This document shows, in pieces, positions 24,749 to 33,144 of a stretch of 64,000 nucleotides of DNA. The position numbers were made by a program, and so were the translations under genes. The first letter of the stretch is position 1. Each line of letters opens with the position of its first letter. A model generated the notes under the pieces. That model did not search any database. It was not told the origin of the DNA and saw only the letters and a list, made by a program, of their open reading frames with translations. This DNA comes from Pelomonas margarita (GTDB lineage Bacteria > Pseudomonadota > Gammaproteobacteria > Burkholderiales > Burkholderiaceae_C): assembly GCF_043555875.1 (NCBI RefSeq), contig NZ_JBIGHW010000001.1:741357-805356 (forward strand). The letters run 5' to 3'.

Positions 24749-25603
24749 ATGAAGTTCGCGGCGCCCACCCCGCTGGACTATTTCGCCGCGCTGGTGGCGG
24801 AAGACAAGAGCCTGAACCTGCTGGAGGCTGCCGTCAGCCTCGCGCAGGATGAGCACCCGACCCTGGACGTGCAGGCCGTGCTGGCCGAGGTGGATGCCCT
24901 GGCGCGCCGGCTGCGTGAGCGCCTGACGCCGCAGACCTCGCCGCCCGAGCGCCTTCGCCAGTTGACGCGCTTCTTTCACGGCGAGCTCGGCTTTGCCGGC
25001 AACCTGAACAACTACTACGCCGCCGACAACAGCTTCATCCACCGGGTGTTGCAGACGCGTCGCGGCATTCCCATCACGCTGGCCGTGCTGCTGCTGGAGT
25101 TGGGCGAGCAGGCCGGCCTGCGCATGGCGGGCGTGGCCTTCCCGGGGCATTTCCTCGTCAAGTGCCGCATCGGGCTGGGCGAGGTGGTGCTGGACCCTTT
25201 CACCGGCGACACCTTGTCGCCCTCCCGCCTGGAGGAGCGGCTGTCTCTCTACCGCCAGGACAGCGGCTTGCCGCAGGACATCGCGGTGCCGCTGGAGTTC
25301 TTTTTGCGTGCCGCGTCACCGAGGCAGATCCTTGCGCGCATGCTGCGCAACCTGAAGGAGGTGCATCGCGCGGCGGGGGACTGGGTGCGGCTGCTGGCTA
25401 TTCAGCAGCGGCTGGTCGTGCTGCTGCCCGACGAAGCCGTGGAGCGGCGTGACCGCGGCCTGGTGCTGGAGGCGCTGGGCGCGCAGGCGTCCGCCGCAGA
25501 GGATCTGGATTTCTACCTCGCGCACTGCCCCAACGCGCCCGACGCTGCGAGCCTGCGCGCGCGACTGGCCGGCGCAGCCGGGCGGCGGCCTCCGGTTCAG
25601 TGA
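24749..25603 (+). CDS. SirB1-like transglutaminase/TPR protein
   Basis: 284 aa from the ATG at 24749; the longer open frame upstream overlaps murJ. The N-terminal domain shows the SirB1 pattern (NNYYAADNSFIHRVLQTRRGIPITLAVL, AFPGHFLVK); the C-terminal part is TPR-like (WVRLLAIQQRLVVLLPDEAVERRDRG). The transglutaminase Cys is not evident at the usual place, as in other SirB1 proteins. Cytoplasmic; function unknown. Confidence 0.85.
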   Translation: MKFAAPTPLDYFAALVAEDKSLNLLEAAVSLAQDEHPTLDVQAVLAEVDALARRLRERLTPQTSPPERLRQLTRFFHGELGFAGNLNNYYAADNSFIHRVLQTRRGIPITLAVLLLELGEQAGLRMAGVAFPGHFLVKCRIGLGEVVLDPFTGDTLSPSRLEERLSLYRQDSGLPQDIAVPLEFFLRAASPRQILARMLRNLKEVHRAAGDWVRLLAIQQRLVVLLPDEAVERRDRGLVLEALGAQASAAEDLDFYLAHCPNAPDAASLRARLAGAAGRRPPVQ

Positions 25604-25632
25604 CAATCCGCGCCCTCAAGTTTGCACCGTTG

Positions 25633-26319
25633 ATGAGACAGCTGCCCCTCGCGCTGCTGGCGCCGCCTGCGCACAGCTTCGACAATTTCCTGACCGGCGC
25701 CAATGCCGAGGCACTGGCCTACCTGCTGGGCCTGCTGCCGGCGGATCCGCCCGTGTTGTTGTGGGGGCCTGCCGGCTCCGGCAAGACGCACCTGCTGCAG
25801 GCGCTGGCCGAGCGCTGGCAGGCTGCGGGCCAGCGCGTCGCCTGGTATGACGCTGATACCCCGCTGCCCTGGGAGCTCCCCGCGCACGAGAGCCTGCTGT
25901 TGCTGGACGACTGCCAGCGCTTCGATGCCGGCCAGCAGCATGCGGCGTTTGCGCTGTTCGTGCAGTCGGCAGGGCAGGGCTACACCGTCGTCGCGACGGC
26001 CGACGCGCCGGCTGTCGACCTGGCTGTGCGCGAAGACCTGCGCACCCGCCTCGGCTGGGGGCCCAGCTTCCAGCTGACGCCGCTCGGCGAGGCCGAGATG
26101 CGCGCCGTGCTCAGGCGCGAGGCCGACCGCCGCGGGTTGCTGCTCGGCGACGAGGTGCTGGGCTACCTGCTGACCCGCTTCGAGCGCAACCTCAAGGGCT
26201 TGATGGCACTGCTAGAGCGGCTGGACGAGTTCGCGCTGGCCAACAAGCGCGCGCTGACCGTGCCGCTGCTCAAGGCCATGCTGGCCGACGAAAAAATCGA
26301 CTCTGATCCCATTTTATGA
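25633..26319 (+). CDS. hda: Hda: DnaA regulatory inactivator
   Basis: 228 aa from the ATG at 25633; a GTG at 25600 overlaps the preceding stop but would bury the N-terminal clamp-binding motif. MRQLPLAL matches the beta-clamp-binding motif of Hda. AAA+ features are Walker A GPAGSGKTH (about 45-53), a Walker-B-like LLLLDDCQ and sensor residues near EDLRTRLGWG. Together with the DNA-loaded clamp it stimulates ATP hydrolysis by DnaA to stop re-initiation. The next gene overlaps its stop. Confidence 0.92.
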   Translation: MRQLPLALLAPPAHSFDNFLTGANAEALAYLLGLLPADPPVLLWGPAGSGKTHLLQALAERWQAAGQRVAWYDADTPLPWELPAHESLLLLDDCQRFDAGQQHAAFALFVQSAGQGYTVVATADAPAVDLAVREDLRTRLGWGPSFQLTPLGEAEMRAVLRREADRRGLLLGDEVLGYLLTRFERNLKGLMALLERLDEFALANKRALTVPLLKAMLADEKIDSDPIL

Positions 26320-26984
26320 ATCTCACCTTGTTCGATCTCGACGGGACGCTGATCCCGGTGGATTCCGACCATTCCTTCGGCGCCTTCATGGTCGAAGTGG
26401 GGTGGGCGGACGGCGCGGCCTGGGGAGCGCGCAATGACGAGTTCTTCGCGCAGTACAACGCCGGCACGCTGGACTTGCCGGCCTATGTCGAGTTCGCCAC
26501 GTCGGCGTGGCGCCATCGGCCCCTGGAAGAGGCGCTGGCGATGCGCGAGCGCTTCATGACCGAGATCGGTGAGCCGGCGCTTCGCCCCGAGGCGCGGGCG
26601 CTCGTCGAGCAGCACCGCGCGGCCGGCGATCTGATCGCACTGGTCACCGCCACCAACGAGTTTGTCACCGCGCCGTTCGCCCGGGCTTTCGGCATCGAGC
26701 ACTTGATCGCCGTGCAGCTCGAGCGCGACGAGCAGGGCCGCTACACCGGCGCCATCCGTGGCGTGCCGAGCTTTCGAGACGGCAAGATCGAGCGCGTGCA
26801 GAGCTGGCTCCAGGGCCTGGGGGCACAATGGCGTGATTTCGAGCGCGTGACCTTCTACAGCGACTCGACCAACGACCTTCCCCTGCTCGAACGTGTCAGC
26901 CACCCTGTGGCGACCAATCCCAGTGCGACGCTCGCCCGGATCGCCGGCGAGCGCGGCTGGCCCCAGCTGCAACTCTTCGCATGA
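26316..26984 (+). CDS. HAD-IB family phosphatase
   Basis: 222 aa; ATG overlaps the hda stop. HAD motifs: FDLDGTL (nucleophile and acid/base Asp), VTATN (motif II), a Lys in FRDGKIERV and DSTNDLPLLE (motif IV). The family includes phosphoserine-phosphatase-like enzymes of subfamily IB. In betaproteobacteria it regularly sits between hda and pcnB. Substrate not determinable from sequence. Confidence 0.9.
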   Translation: MNLTLFDLDGTLIPVDSDHSFGAFMVEVGWADGAAWGARNDEFFAQYNAGTLDLPAYVEFATSAWRHRPLEEALAMRERFMTEIGEPALRPEARALVEQHRAAGDLIALVTATNEFVTAPFARAFGIEHLIAVQLERDEQGRYTGAIRGVPSFRDGKIERVQSWLQGLGAQWRDFERVTFYSDSTNDLPLLERVSHPVATNPSATLARIAGERGWPQLQLFA

Positions 26985-28552
26985 TCAAGAAGTTCATTGA
27001 CAAGCTGCTCGGCAAGCCCGCAGCGGCCGCCGGCAAGACCAGCCCGCTGGGCAAGCGGGTGGAAATCCCGTCCGACGTCCATGGCATCGACCCCGAGCTG
27101 CTCGACGAGCGCGCGGTCAAGGTCGTCAAGATGCTGACGGATGCCGGCTTCGAGGCCTACATCGTCGGCGGTGCCGTGCGCGATCTGCTGCTGGGGGTGC
27201 GTCCCAAGGACTTCGACGTCGCCACCAATGCGACGCCCGAGCAAGTCAAGGGCCTGTTCCGCCGCGCCTTCATCATCGGCCGGCGCTTTCGCATCGTCCA
27301 TGTCGTGTACGGCCGCGGGCGCGAGCATGAGGTCATCGAAGTCTCCACCTTCCGCGCGCTGCCGACCGAGTCCGATGCCGTCGAGGGCAACGAGAAGACG
27401 TCCAAGCGCGAGCTCGAGGGCAAGTCCCACGCTGTGGACGCCAGTGGCCGCGTGCTGCGCGACAACGTCTGGGGCCCGCAGGTCGAAGATGCTGCCCGCC
27501 GCGACTTCACGGTCAACGCGATGTACTACGACCCGCAGCGCCGCCTCGTCGTGGACTACCACGGCGGCCTGGCCGATGCCCGTGCCAAGCTGCTGCGCAT
27601 GATCGGCGACCCCGAGGCCCGCTACCGCGAGGACCCCGTGCGCATCGTGCGCGCCGTGCGTTTTGCGGCCAAGCTGGGCTTCACGCTGGAGCCCAAGACG
27701 CTGGCGCCGGTGAAGCAGTCCATCGCCCTGCTGCGCAACGTGCCGGCATCGCGCCTCTTCGACGAGATGATCAAGCTGCTGCAGACCGGCCATTCGCTGG
27801 CCAGCCTGGTGCAGCTCAAGAAGCTCGGTCTCGTGGGGCAGGGCGCGGGCGGCGTGTTTGCCGTGCTGGATGCCATGCTCACTGACGGCGGCGATCTGCC
27901 CGACGGTGTGCGGGGCAAGTTCGTCCGCCAGGCCTTCGAGGACACCGACCGGCGCGTGCAAGATGGTCGTGGCGTCAGCCCCAGCTTCATGCTGGCCTGC
28001 ATGTTGTGGCATGAGGTGCTGGACCGCTGGACCAAGATTCGCAATGGCGGCGAGCCGCCCGTGCCGGCGCTGGCTCAAGCCATTGACGCCGTGTTCGACG
28101 CCCGCATCGGAGACATCTCCGGGCGCGGCAAGCTGGCGGCGGACATGCGCGAGATCTGGATGATGCAGACGCGTTTCGAACGCCGCAGCGGCTCGGGCGT
28201 GTTCGGCCTCGTCGAGCAGCCGCGCTACCGGGCCGGCTTTGACTTCCTGCGTCTGCGCGCTGATGCCGGCGAGATCGATCCTGCCCTGGCCGACTGGTGG
28301 GAAGACTTCGCGCTGGGCAGCGATGACGACCGCCAGGCATTGCTGGCCGATGCCCGCGCATCGCAGCAACGCCAACCGCGCGCCGTGCGTGCGCCGCGCG
28401 CCGAGACCGCCGACGCGGCCGACCCGGCCGACGCTGCGGACGACGCCGATGCCGGGGATGCCGGTGAGTCGGTGTCCGATGCGCCCGCCAAGAAGCGCCG
28501 CCGTCGCCGCCGCAAGCCCGCCGGGGGCGGCGAGGGCGCGGCCGCCGAGTGA
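26981..28552 (+). CDS. pcnB: Poly(A) polymerase I
   Basis: 523 aa; start overlaps the HAD gene stop by 4 bases. Nucleotidyltransferase signature IVGGAVRDLLLGVRPKDFDVATNA with catalytic Asp residues, then RRFRIVHV and the RNA-binding RYREDPVRIVRAVRFAAKLGF block. A basic C-terminus (KKRRRRRRKPAGG) follows an Ala/Asp-rich linker. Adds poly(A) tails to RNA 3' ends, promoting decay. Motifs favour pcnB over CCA-adding enzyme: long basic tail and gene position before folK. Confidence 0.94.
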   Translation: MIKKFIDKLLGKPAAAAGKTSPLGKRVEIPSDVHGIDPELLDERAVKVVKMLTDAGFEAYIVGGAVRDLLLGVRPKDFDVATNATPEQVKGLFRRAFIIGRRFRIVHVVYGRGREHEVIEVSTFRALPTESDAVEGNEKTSKRELEGKSHAVDASGRVLRDNVWGPQVEDAARRDFTVNAMYYDPQRRLVVDYHGGLADARAKLLRMIGDPEARYREDPVRIVRAVRFAAKLGFTLEPKTLAPVKQSIALLRNVPASRLFDEMIKLLQTGHSLASLVQLKKLGLVGQGAGGVFAVLDAMLTDGGDLPDGVRGKFVRQAFEDTDRRVQDGRGVSPSFMLACMLWHEVLDRWTKIRNGGEPPVPALAQAIDAVFDARIGDISGRGKLAADMREIWMMQTRFERRSGSGVFGLVEQPRYRAGFDFLRLRADAGEIDPALADWWEDFALGSDDDRQALLADARASQQRQPRAVRAPRAETADAADPADAADDADAGDAGESVSDAPAKKRRRRRRKPAGGGEGAAAE

Positions 28553-29025
28553 GCTCGCGCGCCTACGTCGGGCTGGGGGCCAACCTGGGTGCCGACCTGG
28601 CGCAGACGCTGGCTGAGGCGGCCCGGCGCCTGGCGGTGCTGCCTGGCACCCGGGTGGTGGCCCTGTCCAGCGCCTGGCGCAGCGCGCCGGTGGAGGCCCA
28701 CGGGCCCGACTTCCTGAATGCCGTTGCGGCGTTGGACACCGAGCTCGCGCCGCTGCCGCTGCTGGACGCGCTGCAGGCCATCGAGCTGGCCCATGGCCGC
28801 GAGAGGCCCTACCGCAACGCGCCGCGCACGCTGGACCTGGACTTGCTGCTTTACGACGCGCAGGTGCTAGACACGCCGCGGCTGACCCTGCCTCATCCAC
28901 GGCTGGGCGAGCGTGCCTTCGTGCTGCGGCCATTGCTGGAGATTGCGCCCGAGCTGGCCACGCTGGCGATGGGCGACGGCTGGCAGGCCCAGCGCATCGA
29001 GCGGCTGGCGCCGCTGTCCCTCTGA
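28549..29025 (+). CDS. folK: HPPK: 6-hydroxymethyl-dihydropterin pyrophosphokinase
   Basis: 158 aa with a GTG start overlapping the pcnB stop (GTGA). Motifs GLGANLG, FLNAVAALDT, RNAPRTLDLDLLLYD (metal-binding Asp pair) and LPHPRLGERAFVLRPL identify HPPK, which pyrophosphorylates the pterin before dihydropteroate synthesis in folate biosynthesis. pcnB-folK adjacency is conserved in many proteobacteria. Confidence 0.95.
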   Translation: MSSRAYVGLGANLGADLAQTLAEAARRLAVLPGTRVVALSSAWRSAPVEAHGPDFLNAVAALDTELAPLPLLDALQAIELAHGRERPYRNAPRTLDLDLLLYDAQVLDTPRLTLPHPRLGERAFVLRPLLEIAPELATLAMGDGWQAQRIERLAPLSL

Positions 29026-29041
29026 CCTGGAGTTCCAGCTG

Positions 29042-29398
29042 ATGTTCTCGACCCTTGCCGGCTGGCAGACCGTGGGCCTGCTGCTGCTGTCCAACGTTTT
29101 CATGACGTTCGCCTGGTATGGCCACCTGAAGGGCCTGGCCACCAAGCCGTGGTTCGTCGCGGCGCTGATCAGCTGGGGCATTGCGCTGTTCGAGTACCTG
29201 CTGCAGGTACCCGCCAACCGCATCGGCCACGGCGCCGGTTTTTCGCTGGCGCAGCTCAAGATCACGCAGGAAGTGATCACGCTGGCGGTGTTCGTGCCCT
29301 TCAGTGTGTACTACATGGGCGAGCCGCTGAAGCTGGACTTTCTGTGGGCTGGGCTGTGCCTGCTAGGGGCGGTCTACTTCATTTTTCGATCGGCGTGA
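29042..29398 (+). CDS. DUF486 (DMT-like) membrane protein
   Basis: 118 aa from the ATG at 29042 with CTGGAG a few bases upstream; about four transmembrane helices. The motif run VFMTFAWYGHLK, FEYLLQVPANRIG and LKITQEVITLAVF is the DUF486 family, related to small drug/metabolite transporters. Transport substrate unknown. 16 bases after folK, so likely in the same transcript. Confidence 0.88.
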   Translation: MFSTLAGWQTVGLLLLSNVFMTFAWYGHLKGLATKPWFVAALISWGIALFEYLLQVPANRIGHGAGFSLAQLKITQEVITLAVFVPFSVYYMGEPLKLDFLWAGLCLLGAVYFIFRSA

Positions 29399-29457
29399 TG
29401 ACGGTTTCATGACGTTGCCCGCTAGACTGCGCGGCTTCCGAAAATTCGAGGTTGGCC

Positions 29458-30105
29458 ATGTTCTTTGGCAAGTTGCTGCCCCGTGAGGGCAATTTTTTTG
29501 AACTCTTCAACGAGCATGGCGCGTTCATCGCTGCGGGAGCGCGCGCCTTCCAGAAGATGATCGAGAACTACACCGACACCGCGCTGCGCCAGCAGTACGC
29601 GGATGAGGTGGACAAGGCCGAACATGCGGCTGACCGCGTCACGGCCGAGGTGAACCGGCTGCTGCACCGCACCTTCATCACGCCTATCGACCGTGAGCAG
29701 ATCCATGGCCTGATCAATGCGATGGACGACATCCTGGACCTGCTGCAGGACTCGTCGGAAACGCTGTCGCTGTACGACGTGCGGGCCGTGCCGGAACAGG
29801 TGCTGCAGCTGGCCACGCTGTCGGTGCGTTGCTGCGAGCGTGTGCAGCATGCCGTCACACTGCTGCCGCACCTGAGCCAGCCCGCCACGACCGAGGCGGC
29901 CATCAAGACCTGCGAGGAGATCGACCGCCTCGAGTCCGATGCCGACCGCGTCATGCGTGAGGCGATGTCGCGCCTGTTCCGCGAGGAGCCAGACGTGCGT
30001 GAGCTCATCAAGCTCAAGGCCATCTACGAACAGCTGGAGTCCATCTCCGACCGCTGCGAGGACGTCGCCAACCTCATCGAGGGCATCGTCCTCGAGAACT
30101 CCTGA
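29458..30105 (+). CDS. DUF47 / PhoU-like Pit accessory protein
   Basis: 215 aa from the ATG at 29458 (an in-frame TTG at 29452 is less likely). Opens MFFGKLLPREGNFFELF and is almost wholly helical, with the E-x-x-x-D-x-x metal-type pattern repeated (EVDKAEHAADRVT, EIDRLESDADRVM) typical of DUF47/PhoU folds. The family is normally paired with a Pit phosphate carrier and thought to modulate it; the pit gene follows by 12 bases. Confidence 0.92.
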   Translation: MFFGKLLPREGNFFELFNEHGAFIAAGARAFQKMIENYTDTALRQQYADEVDKAEHAADRVTAEVNRLLHRTFITPIDREQIHGLINAMDDILDLLQDSSETLSLYDVRAVPEQVLQLATLSVRCCERVQHAVTLLPHLSQPATTEAAIKTCEEIDRLESDADRVMREAMSRLFREEPDVRELIKLKAIYEQLESISDRCEDVANLIEGIVLENS

Positions 30106-30117
30106 TCGGGGCCTCGC

Positions 30118-31128
30118 ATGGCATCCGCTGAGATCGCCTTCTGGGTGGTGGCCCTGCTCGTCGTGCTGGCGCTGCTGTTCGACTTCATGAACGGCTTCCA
30201 CGACGCGGCCAACTCCATCGCCACCGTCGTCTCCACCGGCGTGCTGAAGCCGCAGCAGGCCGTGCTGTTTGCCGCCTTCTTCAATGTCATCGCCGTTGCG
30301 TTCTTCCAGCTCAAGGTGGCGGCCACCATCGGCAAGGGCATCGTCGAGCCGGGCATCGTGGACCACCATGTCGTCTTCGGCGCGCTGATCGGGGCCATCG
30401 CCTGGAATACCATCACCTGGTGGTGGGGCATCCCGTCGAGCTCGTCGCATGCGCTGATCGGCGGCATCGTCGGCGCCGTGGTGGCCAAGGCCGGCCCGGA
30501 CGCACTGGTGGGCACGGGCATCTGGAAGACCGTGGCCTTCATCATCGTGTCGCCGACGCTGGGCTTCCTGTTGGGCTCGTTGCTGATGGTCGTTGTTGCG
30601 TGGGTGTGCCGGGGCAAGTCACCGCTGCGCATCGACGCCTGGTTTCGCCGCCTGCAGCTGGTGTCGGCCGGGCTGTACAGCCTGGGCCACGGCGGCAACG
30701 ATGCGCAGAAGACCATCGGCCTGATCTGGATGCTGCTGATCGCGGCCGGCATGGTGGCGGTGGGCGACAAGTCGCCGCCGGCCTGGGTGATCTGGGCCTG
30801 CTACATCGCCATCGGCATGGGCACCATGTTCGGCGGCTGGCGCATCGTCAAGACCATGGGCCAGCGCATCACCAAGCTGAAGCCGGTCGGCGGCTTCTGC
30901 GCCGAGACCGGCGGTGCGATCACCTTGTTCCTGGCCACGGCCATGGGCGTGCCGGTCTCCACCACGCACACCATCACTGGCGCCATCGTTGGCGTGGGCT
31001 CCGTGCAGCGCGCGTCGTCCGTGCGCTGGGGAGTTGCTGGCAGCATCGTCTGGGCATGGATCTTCACGATCCCTGCCGCCGCGCTGATGGCGGCGATCTG
31101 CTACTGGGTCAGCTTCTTCCTCTACTGA
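30118..31128 (+). CDS. pitA: Low-affinity inorganic phosphate transporter (Pit family)
   Basis: 336 aa, about 10 transmembrane helices. Duplicated PiT signatures: DFMNGFHDAANSIATVVSTG near the N-terminus and GHGGNDAQKTIGLIWM in the second half, plus PVSTTHTITGAIVGVG. Imports phosphate (as metal-phosphate) driven by protons. Shorter than the approximately 500-aa E. coli PitA but usual for the betaproteobacterial form coupled to DUF47. Its 3' end overlaps the convergent TM2 gene by 7 bases. Confidence 0.93.
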   Translation: MASAEIAFWVVALLVVLALLFDFMNGFHDAANSIATVVSTGVLKPQQAVLFAAFFNVIAVAFFQLKVAATIGKGIVEPGIVDHHVVFGALIGAIAWNTITWWWGIPSSSSHALIGGIVGAVVAKAGPDALVGTGIWKTVAFIIVSPTLGFLLGSLLMVVVAWVCRGKSPLRIDAWFRRLQLVSAGLYSLGHGGNDAQKTIGLIWMLLIAAGMVAVGDKSPPAWVIWACYIAIGMGTMFGGWRIVKTMGQRITKLKPVGGFCAETGGAITLFLATAMGVPVSTTHTITGAIVGVGSVQRASSVRWGVAGSIVWAWIFTIPAAALMAAICYWVSFFLY

Positions 31129-31550
31129 TCGACCTGGGCCTCGAAGTAGCGCTGGGCGCTGAAGGCGATGGTCGCCATCAGTGTCGTGCCGCCGATGAAC
31201 AGGCACAGCACGACGCCGATCACGGCCGGCCAGCCTCCCGCGCTGGCTGGCTGGCCCTCGTTGAAGCGTGCGTTCCAGCGCTCGTCCGGGGTGAGGCCGT
31301 AGACGATGCCGCCCAGCAGAGCGGCCACGAGGCTGACGCCCAGCAGCGGGATCAGCAGCCAGGCCGTGCGGTCGTCCTGGCCGAAGGCGCTCATGCGCTG
31401 CAGGCCTGCCAGGCCCAGCAGGGTGGGCAGCGGGAACAGCCAGCCCCAGCGATCCTTCAGGCCGTGCAGGTAGAAGCGGTGCAGGCCGAACACGCCCACC
31501 AGCAGCGCCAGCCATGTGGCGACGGCCTTGTGCTTGACGCCGCCGCTCAT
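31122..31550 (-). CDS. TM2-domain membrane protein
   Basis: 142 aa from the ATG at 31550, overlapping the acetyltransferase stop (ATGA). The first part is a TM2 domain (KAVATWLALLVGVFGLHRFYL, with GxHRFYLG-type turn), followed by two more hydrophobic segments. The longer open frame upstream is a shadow of the acetyltransferase. Inner-membrane protein of unknown function. Confidence 0.8.
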   Translation of the reverse strand: MSGGVKHKAVATWLALLVGVFGLHRFYLHGLKDRWGWLFPLPTLLGLAGLQRMSAFGQDDRTAWLLIPLLGVSLVAALLGGIVYGLTPDERWNARFNEGQPASAGGWPAVIGVVLCLFIGGTTLMATIAFSAQRYFEAQVDQ

Positions 31551-32092
31551 TCGGCAGCCGTGGCGTCGCCCACGCCCAGCGCGCGCTGCATCAGCACGAC
31601 GTCCAGCCAGCGGCCGAACTTCCAGCCGGCGCTCTTCAGTACGCCGGTGTGCTGGAAGCCCAGGGCCGTGTGCACGCCGATGGAGCCGGCATTGGCCGCA
31701 TCGCCGATGACGGCCAGCATCTGGCGTGCGCCCGCAGCCTCGCAGCGGGCGATCAGTTCCGCCAGCAGCAGCCGCCCCACGCCCTGGCCCTGGGCGCCCG
31801 GGGCGAGGTAGATGGAGTCCTCGACACAGAAGCGATAGGCCAGGCGAGGGCGGAAGTAGTTGGCGTAGGCGTAGCCGAGGATCTCGCCATCGCGCTCGGC
31901 CACCAGCCAGGGCAATTGGCGGCTCAGCACCTCGGCGCGGCGCCGGCCCATCTCCTCGACAGCCGGCACCTCGGTCTCGAAGGTGCCGGTGCCTTCCAGC
32001 ACGGCTTGGGCATAGATGGCCTGGATGGCGGGCAGGTCGACGTCGGTGCTGGGACGCAGGGTCAGGGGCGAGGTGAAGGAGACTTGTGGCAT
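31547..32092 (-). CDS. GNAT acetyltransferase, phosphinothricin-type
   Basis: 181 aa. The pattern IQAIYAQAVLEGTGTFETEVP, then YAYANYFRPRLAYRFCVEDSIYL, the acetyl-CoA loop QGQGVGRLLLAELI and the C-terminal WKFGRWLDVVLMQ closely follows the Pat/MnaT subgroup, which acetylates phosphinothricin or methionine derivatives. The natural substrate is uncertain. Co-transcribed with the TM2 gene; divergent from the rpsP operon. Confidence 0.9.
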   Translation of the reverse strand: MPQVSFTSPLTLRPSTDVDLPAIQAIYAQAVLEGTGTFETEVPAVEEMGRRRAEVLSRQLPWLVAERDGEILGYAYANYFRPRLAYRFCVEDSIYLAPGAQGQGVGRLLLAELIARCEAAGARQMLAVIGDAANAGSIGVHTALGFQHTGVLKSAGWKFGRWLDVVLMQRALGVGDATAAE

Positions 32093-32098
32093 GGCTGC

Positions 32099-32127
32099 TT
32101 GGGAACGAATGCAATCGAGTTTATAAT
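32099..32127 (+). promoter_or_regulatory. Sigma-70 promoter of the rpsP operon
   Basis: -35 TTGGGA (32099-32104), 17-base spacer, consensus -10 TATAAT (32122-32127). Transcription would start near 32134, leaving a leader of about 140 bases before rpsP that contains the hairpins at 32188-32214. Confidence 0.8.
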
Positions 32128-32187
32128 GCGCGGTTTTGGCGACGGTCGCAGCTCGATCAAACGGATTGCGGCGTATCTACGGAGCCT

Positions 32188-32214
32188 CCCCTGGCAGGGG
32201 TTTTCTGCCTTTTT
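32188..32214 (+). promoter_or_regulatory. Overlapping terminator-like hairpins in the rpsP leader
   Basis: Two mutually exclusive stems: CCCCT-GGC-AGGGG followed by TTTT (32188-32204), and GGCAG with CTGCC (32193-32197 with 32205-32209) followed by TTTTT (to 32214). Both have the form of intrinsic terminators and lie between the promoter and rpsP, a typical attenuator position. Control by attenuation is inferred. Confidence 0.5.
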
Positions 32215-32273
32215 CGACTTGCTCGCCCTGAGTGTCTCCTCGTGCGGTAGTCGCCCAATTTTTAGGAAACATC

Positions 32274-32534
32274 ATGGTTGTCATTCGTCTGGCTCGCGGC
32301 GGTTCCAAGAAGCGCCCCTTCTACAACATCGTCGTCGCCAACAGCGCCCAGCGCCGTGACGGCCGCTTCATCGAGCGCGTCGGCTTCTACAACCCCATCG
32401 CCGCTGGCGCCGCTGAAAAGCTGCGCGTGGCGCAGGACCGCGTCAGCTACTGGATCGGTGTCGGCGCCCAGCTGTCGCCCACCGTGGCTCGCCTGGTTGA
32501 CGACGCCAAGAAGGCGGCCGTCGCTGCCGCCTAA
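32274..32534 (+). CDS. rpsP: 30S ribosomal protein S16
   Basis: 86 aa from the ATG at 32274 (MVVIRLARGGSKKRPFYNIV), preceded by AGGAAA; an in-frame upstream start at 32232 is not family-like. Conserved DGRFIERVGFYNP follows. Assembles with 16S rRNA. First gene of the rpsP-rimM-trmD-rplS operon. Confidence 0.97.
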   Translation: MVVIRLARGGSKKRPFYNIVVANSAQRRDGRFIERVGFYNPIAAGAAEKLRVAQDRVSYWIGVGAQLSPTVARLVDDAKKAAVAAA

Positions 32535-32540
32535 GCAGGC

Positions 32541-33140
32541 GTGGCAGGCAACAAGCCTCAGCAAGACGGCGCCTCGGCGCCGTTTTTTGCTTCTGCGGCC
32601 TCCTGGCCCGACGACCTCGTGCCGGTGGGCCGCATCCTGGATGCCTGGGGCATCAAGGGCGGTCTGAAGGTGCAGGCCTACTCGACCGACGCCGACGCGC
32701 TGTTCAGCGCCAAGCGCTGGTACCTCAAGTCAACCGGCCCCAAGCCTGCGCAGCTGCAGCTGGCCGTGCGCGCGGTGCGCGAGCAGGGGGAGGGCATCGT
32801 CGCGACCGCGGAGAGCGTGGACGATCGCAACGCCGCAGAGGCGCTGCGCGGCCATGAGATCTACATTCCCCGCAGCGACTTTCCGCGTACGCCGGACGGC
32901 GAGTACTACTGGATCGACCTGATCGGGCTGGACGTCGTCAATCGCGAGTCGCAGGCTTTGGGCCGCGTCATCGGTCTCATCGACACCGGCCCGCATGCCG
33001 TGCTGCGCATCCTCCCGCCCGGCGTGGAAGAGCCGGCCAAGCCGGACCAGGAGCGCCTGATCCCGTTCGTCGGTGCCTTCATCGATGACGTGAGCCTGGA
33101 GGCCAAGCGCATCACGGTCGACTGGGGTCTGGATTTCTGA
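32541..33140 (+). CDS. rimM: RimM: 16S rRNA processing / 30S maturation factor
   Basis: 199 aa with a GTG start 6 bases after rpsP. The RimM N-terminal barrel (VPVGRILDAWGIKGGLKVQAYS) is followed by the PRC-barrel (YYWIDLIGLDVVNRESQALGRV, LIPFVGAFIDDVSLEAKRITVDW). Binds S19 and helps mature the 30S head. The N-terminal extension of about 25 residues is low-complexity. Confidence 0.95.
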   Translation: MAGNKPQQDGASAPFFASAASWPDDLVPVGRILDAWGIKGGLKVQAYSTDADALFSAKRWYLKSTGPKPAQLQLAVRAVREQGEGIVATAESVDDRNAAEALRGHEIYIPRSDFPRTPDGEYYWIDLIGLDVVNRESQALGRVIGLIDTGPHAVLRILPPGVEEPAKPDQERLIPFVGAFIDDVSLEAKRITVDWGLDF

Positions 33141-33144
33141 GTTC

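Noticed and set aside
26855..29230. 791-codon antisense frame opposite the HAD gene, pcnB and folK.
   Set aside because: Spans several well-supported genes on the other strand and shows no domain or signal.
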